Of a stretch of 64,000 bases of DNA, positions 23,943 to 35,806 are shown one piece after another. The notes under the pieces are model-generated. The model had not been told where the DNA came from. It searched no databases and saw only the letters and a program-made list of their open reading frames with translations. The DNA is from Aspidapion aeneum (taxonomy: Eukaryota; Arthropoda; Insecta; Coleoptera; Brentidae). The translations under genes were made by a program, and so were the position numbers. Location: positions 68,043,719 to 68,107,718 of the forward strand of contig OY755046.1 of NCBI GenBank assembly GCA_963576565.1, in the 5' to 3' direction. How positions within the stretch are numbered: position 1 is the first letter of the stretch; every line of letters starts with the position of its first letter.

Positions 23943-24127
23943 CAGTCGAACCTCTATAACTCGAACCTGAAGGGACAACCAAAACAGTTCGAGTTATGGA
24001 GAGTTCGAGTTATAGAAACTCGAGTTACATAGGTTAAAATACATATAAAAAGTGCAGGGACCGCTTAAAAGGTTGGAGTTATAGAGGGGTTCGAGTTATA
24101 GATGTCCGAGTTAGAGAGGTTCGACTG
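23943..24127 (-). mobile_element. pogo/Tigger-type MITE, 185 bp, copy 1
   Basis: Ends CAGTCGAACCTCTATAAC and AGGTTCGACTG sit exactly between TA dinucleotides (23941-23942 and 24128-24129). The interior is a series of TTCGAGTTATAGA-type words in both orientations. An identical-length copy in the opposite orientation is at 46699-46883, where the empty site is also visible. TA TSDs and CAGT-type termini fit the Tc1-mariner/pogo group. Confidence 0.9.
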
Positions 24128-24129
24128 TA

Positions 24130-24998
24130 TTTCACTAAAATTGGTTTAGTAATAACGAATTTAAAAATGAATGCAGAAAGGATTGGCTGTAACAAAATGG
24201 CTGAAATAAAAATAGATTTTTTGAAAACCACCAAACCGATTGTACAAATTTATACCTTGTTCTGCGGGAGAAAAGTAGTGCTTTTCTATAATATAAAAAA
24301 AAAACTAAAATATTTTTAGAAAATAAGACTAAACAAGTCATTTTGAAGAATCAATTATGATTTTGTCCACGATCTTAAATTTCAAGATGTTAATAAATTT
24401 TGATAATGATCTATAAAATGCAATCAATTCCCACCAGGAAACTTTTTATTTCATCAAAATCGGTTCAGTAGTAATGAATTTATAAGGAAATAAATGCAGA
24501 GATGATTGACAAGGCAGTCGTATAATATTCAAAACAATGGTTAAAACAAAAATATTTTTTTTGTAGAACCACTAAACCGATTTTGTTGACTCATACCCTG
24601 TTGTGCGTGGCAAGAATGCTACTTTTTTAGTAATTTAAAGAAATTATTAAAACATGTTCGCAACACAAGAATAAACGAGCATTTTTGAAGGGTACAATTT
24701 TATTTCGTCCGCCATCTTGGATTTCGAAATGACGGACAAAAAAATTTATTTCTTCAAAACTCTGATTAATTATCTGCCAAGTACAGTTTGTCCCATTAAA
24801 ATCGATGGTATAGTTCAAAAGTTATAATGAAAAAAAATTGTCCGGTTTTTTTAAAGTGTACTTTGATGTTTTTTTAATTTTTACAAATTGATGTCGATCT
24901 TCCAAGTACCTCTTAAACCAGTCGTAAATTTTTTTTTTTAGAGAAAAAATTCACCGAACATTTATTTTCAATGATTATTATTTTATTTTTTTTGACAG
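24130..24998. repeat. Diverged direct repeats before Mnt exon 2
   Basis: The block at about 24140-24370 and the block at about 24475-24720 share the order: 'GAATTTA', 'AATGCAGA', 'TTTTTGAAAACCACCAAACCGAT'-like text, 'CTACTTTT', 'ATTTTGTCC'. They are diverged direct repeats of ~340-bp period. No gene is seen. The acceptor for exon 2 (TTTTGACAG) ends this stretch. Confidence 0.5.
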
Positions 24999-25188
24999 AA
25001 CGGTCTTCAAACACGAACTATCACCCTTCAGCCGATCAAGACCGAGTCTGGGGTCACGGTGGCCCTGAACACCCCGATAGCTTCACCCGTCATTCAGCAA
25101 TCTCACACTATTATGAGCCAAAATGGCGCTCCTGCAACTCAGACCGTTGTCATTTCTAGTAACAATATTTCTTCTACTCTACTACAAG
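24999..25188 (+). CDS. Mnt: Mnt exon 2: linker
   Basis: Acceptor TTTTTGACAG (24998) and donor CAAG|GTAAGT (25188/25189). Enters in phase 0 and leaves after the first base of a codon. Encodes residues 69-131, a Thr/Ser/Gln-rich linker (for example ITLQPIKTESGVTVALNTP). QPIKTES resembles a sumoylation consensus (hydrophobic-Lys-x-Glu is met as I-K-T-E). No folded domain. Assignment rests on phase continuity with exons 1 and 3 and on codon content unlike the surrounding AT-rich intron. Confidence 0.85.
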
Positions 25189-25334
25189 GTAAGTACTGAA
25201 TTAAAATGGTGTTAAAGGTCGAAATTTGCAAAAATTATTTATCGAAAATGCACCATTTTAATAGTACAGCCCTATATCTTTACAACTGGGGATCTATTCT
25301 TCAAATTAGGGAAAAAATCAAATGCATCTGAATG

Positions 25335-25567
25335 CAGTAAAACTTCCTATAAGCGGACACTCACGGTTTCGTCGATTTTGTCCGCTTATTGGAGGTGTCC
25401 GCTTATAAGAGAGAACTGCGAAATTTTAATGTATATTTTTTAACAATTTCCGCTGCTTGAGTTTTTCCGATATTAAATTTTTCAGCGATCTTTCGTGCTG
25501 ATAGATGTTCCTTCTCCGAAACGTTAACAACATCCTTTTTGTCTTCGGCCAATAATCGAACCCGGAA
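25335..25567 (-). pseudogene. Tigger/pogo transposase N-terminal fragment
   Basis: The minus-strand frame within 25403-25560 encodes VNVSEKEHLSARKIAEKFNI and GKTQAAEIVKK, the CENP-B-type helix-turn-helix that pogo/Tigger transposases use to bind their ends. Next to it, at 25335-25425, is a Tigger-like terminus: CAGTAAAACTTCCTATAAG with GCGGACACT words, repeated in both orientations. The DDE domain is missing and the right boundary is unclear, so this is a small dead relic inside Mnt intron 2. Confidence 0.75.
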
Positions 25568-26746
25568 TCTCACACAGGCTACCGGACAATAGTAGTAGTT
25601 GTATATCTCTGTACGCAAACGTTCTCTACATTAACCGAACCGAACCGAACCACCGAAGACTTTTTGTAATCGAAGTTCATATATCAATGTATTTAAATTT
25701 GCACAGTTAATTATGTAATCGACGGTATTTATTTCGATTTTATAAACAAACGATAACAAAACCAATGACACGCGAAGGGCAACGGACGTTTACGCACGAT
25801 GATGATGGCCGACTTCAACTAAAACACACATTCCTCCCGCCCCCGCTTGACAACATCCACCCATACCCCGCTGAAAAACGGGTAAAATTGAAACCTTGCC
25901 CCGCGCATATACGTAATATTCCAATACCCACGGTAATTTCCAGTTCTTGATGAAAACATTAAGAAATGGCAATATCAAATGTACATAAGAGTGTCCTTCT
26001 TGTAGAATTTAGTATAAAATGTCCTGATTGGTTATTTTTAAACAGATGCATTATTTTACTCATGCATATTATTTTATTGGTGTATATCATCCCCACACAT
26101 TTGACCCGTGTCGTCACATTGATTTATCGGCGCACAGTGGTCAAAAACCCTATCTATGTAAATGTACTCCTACAACTTTAAATAACGATATAGAGATTTT
26201 TTTTTAAAGAGTTTAATCGCAAGCAAGTTTTTTTCAAATAAGGCAATTTCATTTGTGGCGCCTTTTTGGAAGGCTTCACATCGTCTCCTGGATGAATAAA
26301 TAATGTGACAGCTTTGACCAACGTCAAAAATGATGGGAAGGTTAATAGGCTAAAAAGGGCACTAAACTGAGAGATTCTCGTAAGACCTATTAACGGCAAT
26401 AATCTCTATATGCAAAGTGAGGCAAAAATATTGAAATTTTTTGTAGAGAGAGCACGCTGCGCAGGAGGTGCTACTGACAACATTGACAAACACTTTAATG
26501 ACAAATCACAAATGACCAGCTCCTTGAAGTATTAAGTTCACAGAATACCACAGGTGATTAGAACTAGAAAGAGAAAGATTGCAATGCTTAGCATTTATTC
26601 TATGTTGTCACTCTAAAAAAACTCTTAAATTTTTGTCTCAGTGTCTCATATAGCCATGGTCGTTCCAGTTACTTCGTATATAATTCATTAAGTTGCGGGT
26701 AGTATAATTTTTACAAATAGATAATATTCAAAAAATACTTACTATA
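25568..26746. other. Unassigned Mnt intron 2 sequence
   Basis: A short (CCGAA)n run lies at about 25634-25651. A locally CG-richer patch at 25760-25930 has no supported frame. No repeats with clear ends were recognised. Confidence 0.3.
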
Positions 26747-29010
26747 CAGGGTGTCCCAGATAACATTAACTACATGGGGTCTTATGAGGATTTTGGAAAT
26801 GATAAGAGATATTATAATTCTGGTTAAATGGAAAAAATTGACGATATTCTGAGCCCAATCAGGTGCTGTATTAAAATTTAAAATATCTACAAGGGTTTTC
26901 CAAATATTAAGCAAAAACTAAAAACTGCTTTTAATAAAAATAATTTATTTATTGCTTGATATTTTAAGTCTTTATAGATATTTTTATTTTTGAAATAGAC
27001 TGGGCTCGGAATAGCGCCAATGTTTACCCAATAATCCAAATTTATGTGTATTACTGTTTTCAAAATTCGCATAAGAAACCGTGTAATAACTTTTATCTGG
27101 GATACATGGTATACCACAACTATTTTTTAAAGCTTCTAAACAAGTAACGATAACTTTCAATGTGTGATGCAAAGTTTATATAGAAAAGAAGTATCGAGTG
27201 TGCACAAATCTATCTTTCACATGGACTGCCTAGGCTTATCGGGCCAAATAATGTGTTTGCGCAGGCCTTAAGTTAAAAACGGGGTGATTGGAAAGAGTGA
27301 AACCAATGTAGGTTTGTGGCAGATTATGGCAGAGGCGTGGTTTGTTTGTGCTTCTTGCTTGGCACTGAAAGCTTATTTCACCCTGCGAAAGTCGTGGTGA
27401 GATTTCTGAGATATACAAGTCGAAGAAAAAAATGACAAAGACAGAGTAATAAATAAACTTGTCACAAAAAAATTATATTAAAAAATAAACACATCATCAT
27501 CACGTAACTGTCCCAAACCTATTTTGGTTTCACTTCTTATATCATACTAATAAATATAATTTTGGCTTTCTTATTTGAATGGTTTAAGAATAAGCTAGTT
27601 TATTTATTACACGTGTATTCCATTAAAAGAAAATAGTTGCTTAACATAAAAATTTTAAAAAAGAAAGGGTTGGAAAAAAATTATTTTTAAAAATGTTAAT
27701 GCCTTATTCGACTTCTAAAAGTTTTTTCTACTCTCGTGCGAGAATTACGTACTTCTTGCCCTCATTTGCTGCGAGAATTCGAATTCCCGCACAAATTTTT
27801 ATTCGTGGAATTGTCTTTATAAACCGCAATTTTTAAATGTTTAAATATAAGGTTTTTTATGTTATTTAATGTATTTTTTTTTTAATATTTTATGACGGTT
27901 TAGTAATTATTAAAAAAAAATGCATTTTTTAAAATAATTGAGCGACCTTCGTAGCTTTTTCTAAACGTCAAATATATCAACAATAGAATTTTGCTTGACA
28001 CATTGCATGTCTTGAATTTTATATCAATTTAAACTGTTAGCTCGCGTTACTACGTCAACCGTTTCATTTAAACCACAAAAACGTGTCCAAGCTCTTCGAA
28101 TAATAAGCGCTCTTGAAAACCATTTTGATTTTTTAGTTTGCTTTAATTGGTGTCGTAACCATGAATATGTCTTGAGGTGTAGGGCGAGAGCCCATGATAC
28201 TGTATTTTATGCTATTTTATTTTTCTATTTATGAAATATGTGGAAAATATCTAAGAATCTTTAGGCTTGGAGGTGGCCGGACCCCGAGCCCCCTTTCTAG
28301 GTGCACCAATGCTTTAATTATATTTTTATCCTTTGCTTTTAACAACTCTTTACACTGAAACAATGGTGTAACTAACTAAACTATCAATACTTACGTGTGC
28401 AAGTGAATTTCCAGGCCCTTTTTGGATAAACAAATAAAATACCGCTTTACCATATTGATATCTCACAATAGCACTTTACCTTTTAAAACTTGAATTTTCT
28501 GTGATTTAAAATATTAATAGTAGGTAACGCATTTCTGGCATAGACCACTGTGCCTTGCGCTTTCACTTCGCCTCCGAGCAGCCTTAGCTCTCGTCACGCC
28601 CGAGGAAAACTATAAAAATAGTTTTTTGAGGAAAGGAACCTATTCCGCACTAGTGCGAAAAAAAACACCATAACAAAAAATTTAAAATAAACGTGTCGGA
28701 CAAAACGATATACGTTGTCAAAATTTAATATAAATAAATACTTGTAAAATTTTGTTTCACTTAATTGCTGACCCGGCCATCTAAGCGCGTTATTCGGCCA
28801 TCTGCATATACATGCGGCAAAGTTATATTTTTGCACTTGTTAAATTTACTATTTTCTACTAGGATGTGGAAAACTCCACTTTTCTGTGCGCAAGAAGTTA
28901 GTTTTTAGGGAGTAACTGACACAATAATTAAATAGTCTGCTATAATTTTTAATAAATCAAAGAGAAACTATATAATGTGTGTATAAATCATTTTGCAAAA
29001 AGATGATTTT
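26747..29010. other. Unassigned Mnt intron 2 sequence with repeat remnants
   Basis: A CAGGGTGTCCCAGATAAC terminus at 26749 looks like the end of a TA-inserting MITE. A weak inverted counterpart (TTATCTGGGATACATGG) is at about 27090. 28620-28910 shares words with 30960-31250 (CTTGATTGCTG/CTTAATTGCTG, TTCGGCCAT). GGTGCACCAATGC-type hAT-like text is at about 28300. None is complete enough to name. Confidence 0.35.
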
Positions 29011-29019
29011 GCATATTGG

Positions 29020-30600
29020 ATGTACCGGACCCGCACCATTTGGAAACCTTAGCAACGCGGTAATAAGACAACTTCAATATTTGTTTACATTTCAATTTCG
29101 TCTAATTTGACATGTTTATTTATAAATTACATGAAATTTTTTGAAAAAAAAAGGTACTCATAGGTAAAATATTGTACCTAACACAGGCGGAAAGTGTCTT
29201 TACAACCCTTGAAGGTTTGACCGAACTCGGCTTCGCGTCGTGCGGTAGAGTAATTAATTTACCGCACGCCGTTCGGTAAAGGTACTTTACCAGACCCGCA
29301 CCATTTGGAAACCTTAGCAACGCGGTAATAAGACAACTTCAATATTTGTTTACATTTCAATTTCGTCTAATTTGACATGTTTATTTATAAATTACATCAA
29401 ATTTAAAAAAAAAAGGTACTCATAGGTAAAATATTGTACCTAACTCCACTTTGCGTCGTTCGTCCAACTGCCGTCACGTGCGGTAAATAACCACCTTCCA
29501 CACTTGTTAGGTAAAATTTTTGCACTGTACAGGGTGTTCGAATTCGCGAAATTTTTACTTTTGAATTGCATCTTGACTTTAGTCCTGATGCTTACCATAT
29601 TTGACAGGCGCTCAAATTTATAGTTTTTGTAAATTGGATGCTCCTTATATTATTTAATTAATAGATTAGGCTATATATTTAAGAGACTATATTCCAATAG
29701 TTTCCAAAAATACCGGATATGCCGTAGTTTATAGCCATAGTTTCTGAGATATTAGCAATTATTTTTTAAACTGATAAAAAGGTAACAGTACCGCTCTACC
29801 GCTCTACCATGTATCAACAGTGAGAATGACATGATGTGACACGACATATAAGCTTTGTTGTCATTTTGAGCGTCATTAAAAAAATATATATATATTTGTC
29901 ATTTTCACTGTTTATACATGGGGACTAACATGGTTCGAAATAAGGACACTGAAATTATCACAAAAGTGGTAATGTTATTTTTTGTCATTTAAAAACTTAT
30001 TGCTAATATTTCAGAAACTATTTATTAAAACTGCGACATATAGGGTATTTTCGGAAGGCATATTCCAAGCCTAATCTATTAATTAAATAACATTTACAAA
30101 AACTTTAAATTTGAGCGCCTGTCAAATAGAGTAAGCATCAGGAATAAAGTTAAGCTGCAATTTAAAAGTAAAAATTTCGCGAATTCGAACACAATTTCTT
30201 TTATATTCCTTAATCAATTATTAATGGTCTAAAAGGGTGGGGAAAAATATAATGAGACACCCTGTAGGTACAGTGTAAAAATTTTACCTAACAAGTGTGG
30301 AAGGTGATACTTTACCGCACGTGACGGCAGTTGGACGGTCAAGCCGTCAAGGGTTGTAAAGACACTTTCCGCCTGTGTTAGGTACAATATTTTACCTATG
30401 AGCACCTTTTTTTTTCAAAAAATTTAATGTAATTTATAAATAAACATGTCAAAGTAGACGAAATTGAAATGTAAGCAAATATTGAAGTTGCCTTATAACC
30501 GCGTTGCTAAGGTCTCCAAATGGTGCGGGTTCGGTAAAGTACCTTTACCGAACGGCGTGCGGTAAAGTAATTACTTTACGCGAGTAAGTAAATTATTTTA
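29020..30600. repeat. Nested foldback complex in Mnt intron 2
   Basis: The outer repeat (ACCCGCACCATTTGGAAACC, TTAGCAACGCGGT, TAGGTAAAATATTGTACC) occurs twice in direct orientation (from about 29025 and 29291). It occurs once inverted (about 30320-30540), so an inverted-repeat element has gained a partial duplication of its left end. The subterminal words CGTGCGGTAAA and CGGTAAAGGTACTTTACC are themselves palindromic. The spacer between the arms holds another element (29530-30264). Confidence 0.75.
29530..30264. mobile_element. TA-flanked foldback MITE inserted in the outer repeat
   Basis: Starts CAGGGTGTTCGAATTCGCG after TA (29528-29529) and ends GAGACACCCTG before TA (30265-30266). The flanking outer-repeat sequence is continuous when the element is removed. 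Inverted arms contain CGCGAAATTTTTACTTTT and TTTGACAGGCGCTCAAATTT on each side. No ORF. A Tc1/mariner-like mode of insertion is inferred from the TA. Confidence 0.8.
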
Positions 30601-32599
30601 TGCACCGTAATGTCAAAACAAGTTGATATCATAAATTTTTGTGCACCGCAATATTAAAACAAGTTTATTGCATAAGTTTACTTACATTCTATATTCTTAT
30701 TTTTCCACACACGACTGCTTGACCGAACTTCTTAGGCGCAACCAAATACGTAATATACATGGAAAAAACCTTAAATTGTATTTCTCCCCTTTGGTGCACT
30801 AAAGGCGTAAGTCCCATTCATTACACACGCAACTGACGTCCTTATTGTTTGGTACAATAAGTGCGAATGTGACTTACGCCCTTAGTGTACCAAAGGGGAG
30901 ATTTCTTTGTATTAAATTTTGTCAAGTTGGGGTTTTTAGTGATTTTTATGACTATAACATTGTTGCTACGGGAAGGTTTCTTTCCGAATTAGTGCGGAAA
31001 AGTGCAATTTTCCGCACGCAAAATGCATGATGATACAAAACAATATTATTTATTAATTTTTCAGAGAGATATTTACTAGAGGCAGTAGTTTATTTTTCAC
31101 TTGATTGCTGGTTAAACCACTAACCACTAATGCGTTGTTCGGCCATTTACAAATGCCTACGTATTTTATTATTTTCTGCTCGCATGCAAAAAATACCTAC
31201 TTTGTGAACTGTTTCAAGATAAGTTTGGTGCGAAAGGTAGAATTTTTTACACTGTTATTAGATTATATAGAAAATCGTAAAATTAATTGTTTGAGTTTTA
31301 GCACTTCTATTGTAAACTAACACAGCACCATTTTAAAGACAATAGTGTATCTGTAGCGTCTATAAAATTTTGAATCTAATAATTACAACAAATTTAATTC
31401 TATAAACTTTTTTATATTCTTTATGGAATTTTTAAAACATAATTAAAAAACTATTCTTCAAGGGAATAGCCATAGCCTAGGGACGGCGCTGATTCAATTA
31501 GGCGTGTCTAGGGGTTGGCCGTTTTCGTGTATGTGTAAAGGACAGACTTATGCAATTTTCGTATTGTCATCCTTTAATGTGATACTCAAAAACCACTTAT
31601 AGAGTAAATAGCTAACCGGGTGTATTGGAATATTACGTATATGGCCCCGCGCGGCGCTGCCGGCTTGTAATTATTTACGCTAAAAAAGTTCACCCAATTA
31701 ATCGCTTGATGTTAACCACCGATAATAAAAAGAACTAAACAATCTGTCGTAAGGGAAGATTTACCTTTTTTTTAAATAAATCAATTAAAAATACTCTTTG
31801 TTGGGCACTGCCTCTTTGCCCTCCCTGTAGCAGCAGCCACTGGATTTATTATTTATTACGATCTGGAAAGGGAATTTTGCGGTTCTTGTAAGAAGTCGTA
31901 CTATAAGTGTTTTTCTCAATTATGTAAACAATGTATTAAAATAATACATATTTGTTCAATTTTCTTCTTTAAACTTCACATTTTCACTTCTTTATATTTA
32001 TAAACAAATATCAAACTTCATTTCTATTAATCTTTTGTATTTTAATATTTACACTATTTAAACTTTTAGATTTTGCGAACATTCTGTATATTTGTTGTAA
32101 ATATATTTATTTAGCAACATTTTAAACGTTGATTGAATAAAATTATTCACTGAACATTTCTCGTTTTCCCCTACTTTGAAGAATAGCGCTACTGATTTTT
32201 ATCATTAATCATAATTCATAATTTCGATTTTGTTGGCAGTCTAACTAAATACTTACATAATACGCTAGAAGTTACTTTTTTAAATAAAAATAAAACATAA
32301 AAATTGAGTTTTCATACGTCCCGAAATGCAACTGCATGTTCAAAATTTAAATGATATTTCATTCCTGATGGTTGTTCCTTATGAATAGCTATGAAGCTGT
32401 GAAACCTGTGGCGTATCTAAGAGGGGGGGAACAGCTGACCCTTTGACCTATCTTAGTAAAATCGTCTTAGCATCTGTTTTTTGACAGCTTAATAATTGGA
32501 AAAATGTTAACTTTTTAACCGAGCATCGCATCATTATGCGGTTTTCTGAATATAGTATAACATATGTTTCTCAGTAATTTGTATTATAACTAAAAACTT
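30601..32599. other. Mnt intron 2 sequence, mostly unassigned
   Basis: Apart from the small hairpin MITE at 30784-30900, no feature is recognised. A CG-rich patch (CCCGCGCGGCGCTGCCGGC) lies at 31643-31662. Confidence 0.3.
30784..30900. mobile_element. 117-bp hairpin MITE
   Basis: CTCCCCTTTGGTGCACTAA at the left faces TTAGTGTACCAAAGGGGAG at the right, with GGCGTAAGTC/GACTTACGCC further in. A 4-bp direct repeat ATTT flanks it (30780-30783 and 30901-30904). Confidence 0.75.
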
Positions 32600-33340
32600 C
32601 CCAGGTAGCAGGGTCACGTTTTTAAACGTGAAAAACAGGTCATTTTTAATGACAATTGACGTCTCTAACCTGACGTGTAAATGACCTTTAAATGACGTTC
32701 AAAAGACACACCCAAAATGACGTCATTTTTAGACGTTTTAAAGACGTCAGCAATATGACGTATTTGGGACCAAATCAGAACATCAGACTCACACACAGAC
32801 ACAAACAAGACAAATTTATGACTTTTTTAAACTCGTCTGAAGATATAAAATATTCTCTGCAGTTGAGAACACTGAAATAAACTTAGACACAGAAGGTGAG
32901 TCTTCTGTGACTTAGACCTGGAAGTACTGGAACAGGTACAGCGGTGTTCGCCTGTGAGGTACAGATCAAACTAGACCTATACCTAGACTTACACATCTCC
33001 ACCTTGAAGCGAAAGAAGCCTCGAAGTTTGTCTTGATTTAATATTGAATTTTGTTTACATACGTACCCCCACATTCCGTATAAATCCGGTGAAGTACTGA
33101 CTGGGGCACCATCTATGTAAGTATGAGTGTATGTCCCTTGGACAAAGTGTGCAGTGTGGGAGTGACCAATATATGACGTTTTTCAGACGTCAAAAACTAC
33201 ACTACACTACACACTAGGAAAAGACGTCAAATAACTGACGCCTTAAAGACAACATTTTTTGGTAGATGACCTGCTGGTCATCCAAATGACCACTTTTCGA
33301 CGTAAAAAAGACGTCATTTGATAACCCCTTGCTACCTGGG
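32600..33340. mobile_element. MITE with CCCAGGTAGCA ends and many TGACGTC words
   Basis: Starts CCCAGGTAGCAGGG and ends CCCCTTGCTACCTGGG. The end regions are crowded with TGACGTC, AGACGT and GACGTCA words (about 32650-32770 and 33172-33320) in both orientations. The central part has no coding signal. TSD is unclear (CTT/TTC). The repeated motifs explain the short ORFs here. Confidence 0.8.
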
Positions 33341-34109
33341 TTCATAGGAGCTTTCGTTTCTGAAATATTAACAAAAAACTGTTTTCAAAGCTGATAAAGC
33401 ATGCGGTTTACTTGGAGTGTGCTAATGGGCTAGGAAGGTATCAGATCCGTCATGGATCCATTTTTTATTAAAATAAAGATAGTAATGTTCAATAGATTAT
33501 AAATTCCCCCCTCCCCTTTAAGTTAAGGAAGCCATGCAAATCAGAAACCTGTCCCCCCTTCTGTTTTGGGCTGGATACGCCCTTGTGGGAAGCTATAAAG
33601 CTACATACATATATAAAATATGAATAAAGGGATATATGGATATCTTTTTTCGTTTTTTTATTTTATTTCCCTTGAGAACTTAAAAATACATAGACTTCCT
33701 TTTTTTTTCTTCAAATATCCTAAATAATATTATTTTTGGACATCAAAGGACATGTAAAACCAAATAAAAAAGATTATTTTAGGTATCCCTAAAAATCCCA
33801 GATTTAACGACAAAAAGTTGAAGCTAGGTTTGTGAACACCCAATACAATACAGTAATAGTAATTTATTAATTTAATCTTATCTAAGAAACACACCCAGTC
33901 TAAACAAAGTAACATATGAACCCCATTTTTGTTTGTGATTTGTGAAAATTAAAAGTTAGTCAACCAAAAACGATATCAATCCTAAATCAAACACAATTTG
34001 TCCCGAACCATACACCTACTTTAATCTACAGAGTGTTTCAACTAAAAAATAACAGAAGCTTTTTTATCACGGAATAAAAAATATTTATTAAAGTAGTAGT
34101 GTGGGGTAG
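33341..34109. other. Mnt intron 2 sequence with a dispersed-repeat fragment
   Basis: 33343-33463 matches 13560-13700. TGGGCTGGATACGCCC at about 33565 resembles a MITE terminus. The rest is AT-rich and unassigned. Confidence 0.4.
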
Positions 34110-35215
34110 GCACTAGGCCTGGCGACTAGGCACATGAAGCGCTCTTTTCGCCAACCCCCGGACACCCCCCTACTGCGTCCTTTTTTCGCTGAGGAATCTG
34201 CCCGTCTTCTGTACAAAGGCCAGAGTATCGGGCCACCTCAGATTCAGAAGGTCCTCCGTGATAAGAGGAAATGCGCCGAGGTCTCGTCCTCGGCCCAACA
34301 TCATTCTCTGTCCTTGTAGACGGAGTGTCCGGTTAGGAGTCCCTCTTCTCTTCGTGTTCTACGCAGCAGCCAGTTCTTACGGGACTTACTGTATCCTGTC
34401 ACGTACTCCTTCGCTTGTCTGGCGTTTCCTGTGTTGGTCTATTCTTTTTGTATCTCTTTCTGGGTCCACTCTGTTAGGGCCGACTTCATTTGCTCTCTTG
34501 TGAGCCCCAGGAAAAGCTCTCGCCTGACGCGTTTCTGCCGAGATCCACCCCCGGCGAGTTTGTCCGCTTTCTCGTTTCCTGGGACTCCCATGTGGCCTGG
34601 AACCCATACAAGCTCCACTTCTCTTACTCCGGCCAACTCCTGAAGTGCATCCGCGCACTCCTGCAAGAAACCCGCGGACATCGTTGGTGTGCACAGTGCT
34701 TTCAGCGTAGCTTGACTGTCTGAACAGATGCAGATGCGCTTTCCTGTTTCGTTCCTAATTTCTTCCTCCCATGTTACCCCAAGTATAGCGTAAACCTCCT
34801 CCTAGAAGACTGTTGCATTGGATCCCAGCGAGTAGATTTTTCTCCAATACCCTTGCTTTCCACGTACACTCCTGAACCGGTCGAATTCCGGTCTGTTTGC
34901 CTTGATCCGTCTGTATAGCAGACCGTGGCATCATTAAGGAATTCAACCTCATCATTTTTCCATGCATCCCTTGGCGGTATGGTTACATGGTATCTCCTTT
35001 TCTCCCTTAACCGCTTCTCTGGCATCGCTAGCCTGTACGTCGATAGAGGAATCTCCTTTTCCGTCACAGTCGCGATCTCCGAATGTCCTTTTTATCCATT
35101 GCTCCTTCTTCACACGCCCGCGTCCCTTATCCTAAGATATGTTACCATCGCTTCCTTCTTTATCCAGGTGGACAGCGATGGAGGCCTTGCAGAATATTCA
35201 GGGCTATGTTAGCAG
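34110..35215 (-). pseudogene. LINE ORF2 C-terminal fragment with RNase H domain
   Basis: Minus-strand reading in broken frames gives an RNase H domain. The first catalytic block is CYTDGSRQTD (about 34900-34930) with a following GSGVYVE. The last is VELVWVPGHMGVPGNEKADK (about 34560-34625), with the His and Asp of the active site. Downstream follow the LL-GH block (about 34330) and a C-terminal TLAFVQKTGRFL (about 34190). This order is that of I/R1/LOA-type LINEs that carry RNase H after the RT. At least two frameshifts and an internal stop separate the parts, and the RT is missing. The segment is distinctly GC-rich relative to the window, consistent with a recent or compositionally different element. 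Confidence 0.82.
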
Positions 35216-35337
35216 TAGACCTAATCATTAAAACCACTCTCTCCAAGCAATTAATAGACAGCAACAACAAAAAAATTTCTAGAGTTTCCTATTATAGGTT
35301 TTGATGGACCTTAGAGACACCTGTATCTTTTTTGTAG

Positions 35338-35685
35338 GACCAATCTCATTCCCGCAATCCTCAAGCCCCGCAGCTACGTCATCTTCCCCCATCACCGCAG
35401 CAGCAGTGTCCATACCTGCGACGTTAAAGATAGACACAGACGGGCATATTAAGATAGAACAAGACAGACACATTTCCAGCACCACAGTGCAAAGTAGCGG
35501 CCCGCAACCGGGCCATCATGTTGCTGTGGGGCAACAGCAACGTAGTAACGCGACCGCCCAACAGCAACAGTCGAGGACTTATAACAATTCCTTCGACATT
35601 GTAAACCCCTTGGTTATTGATGAGGGGAAACCTGACCAAAAATCCGTTCATAAATTGAAGCAACCTCCCATGGCATTCAGATCTG
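35338..35685 (+). CDS. Mnt: Mnt exon 3: linker before bHLH
   Basis: Acceptor TTTTTGTAG (35337), donor TCTG|GTAAGT (35685/35686). Enters and leaves with one codon base carried over, so it is a symmetric exon of 348 nt (residues 132-247). Rich in Ser, Ala, Gln and Thr. A short motif TLKIDTDGHIKIEQD contains I-K-I-E, a possible sumoylation site. The C-terminal QPPMAFRSG leads directly into the basic region encoded by exon 4. Skipping this exon would keep the frame. Confidence 0.87.
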
Positions 35686-35806
35686 GTAAGTGGATATATA
35701 ATTATAGTGGATAATCAGGGCCTTACCTAGGAAAAAATTTCGGGGAGGGGATTAAACATTTTTAATAAAAATTTGCGTTGGTTGCAATTTTTTTGTTCTA
35801 TTTGTA
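35686..35806 (+). other. Mnt intron 3, 5' portion
   Basis: Begins GTAAGTGG. No feature before the LINE tail. Confidence 0.4.

Noticed and set aside
34134..34503. Plus-strand ORFs in the GC-rich block
   Set aside because: They are opposite-strand shadows of the minus-strand LINE RNase H region, whose motifs are recognisable.
34754..35067. A host RNase H gene
   Set aside because: The TDGS and GHMGVPGNEKAD blocks are in separate broken frames and followed by LINE-type C-terminal text, so it is a retrotransposon remnant.
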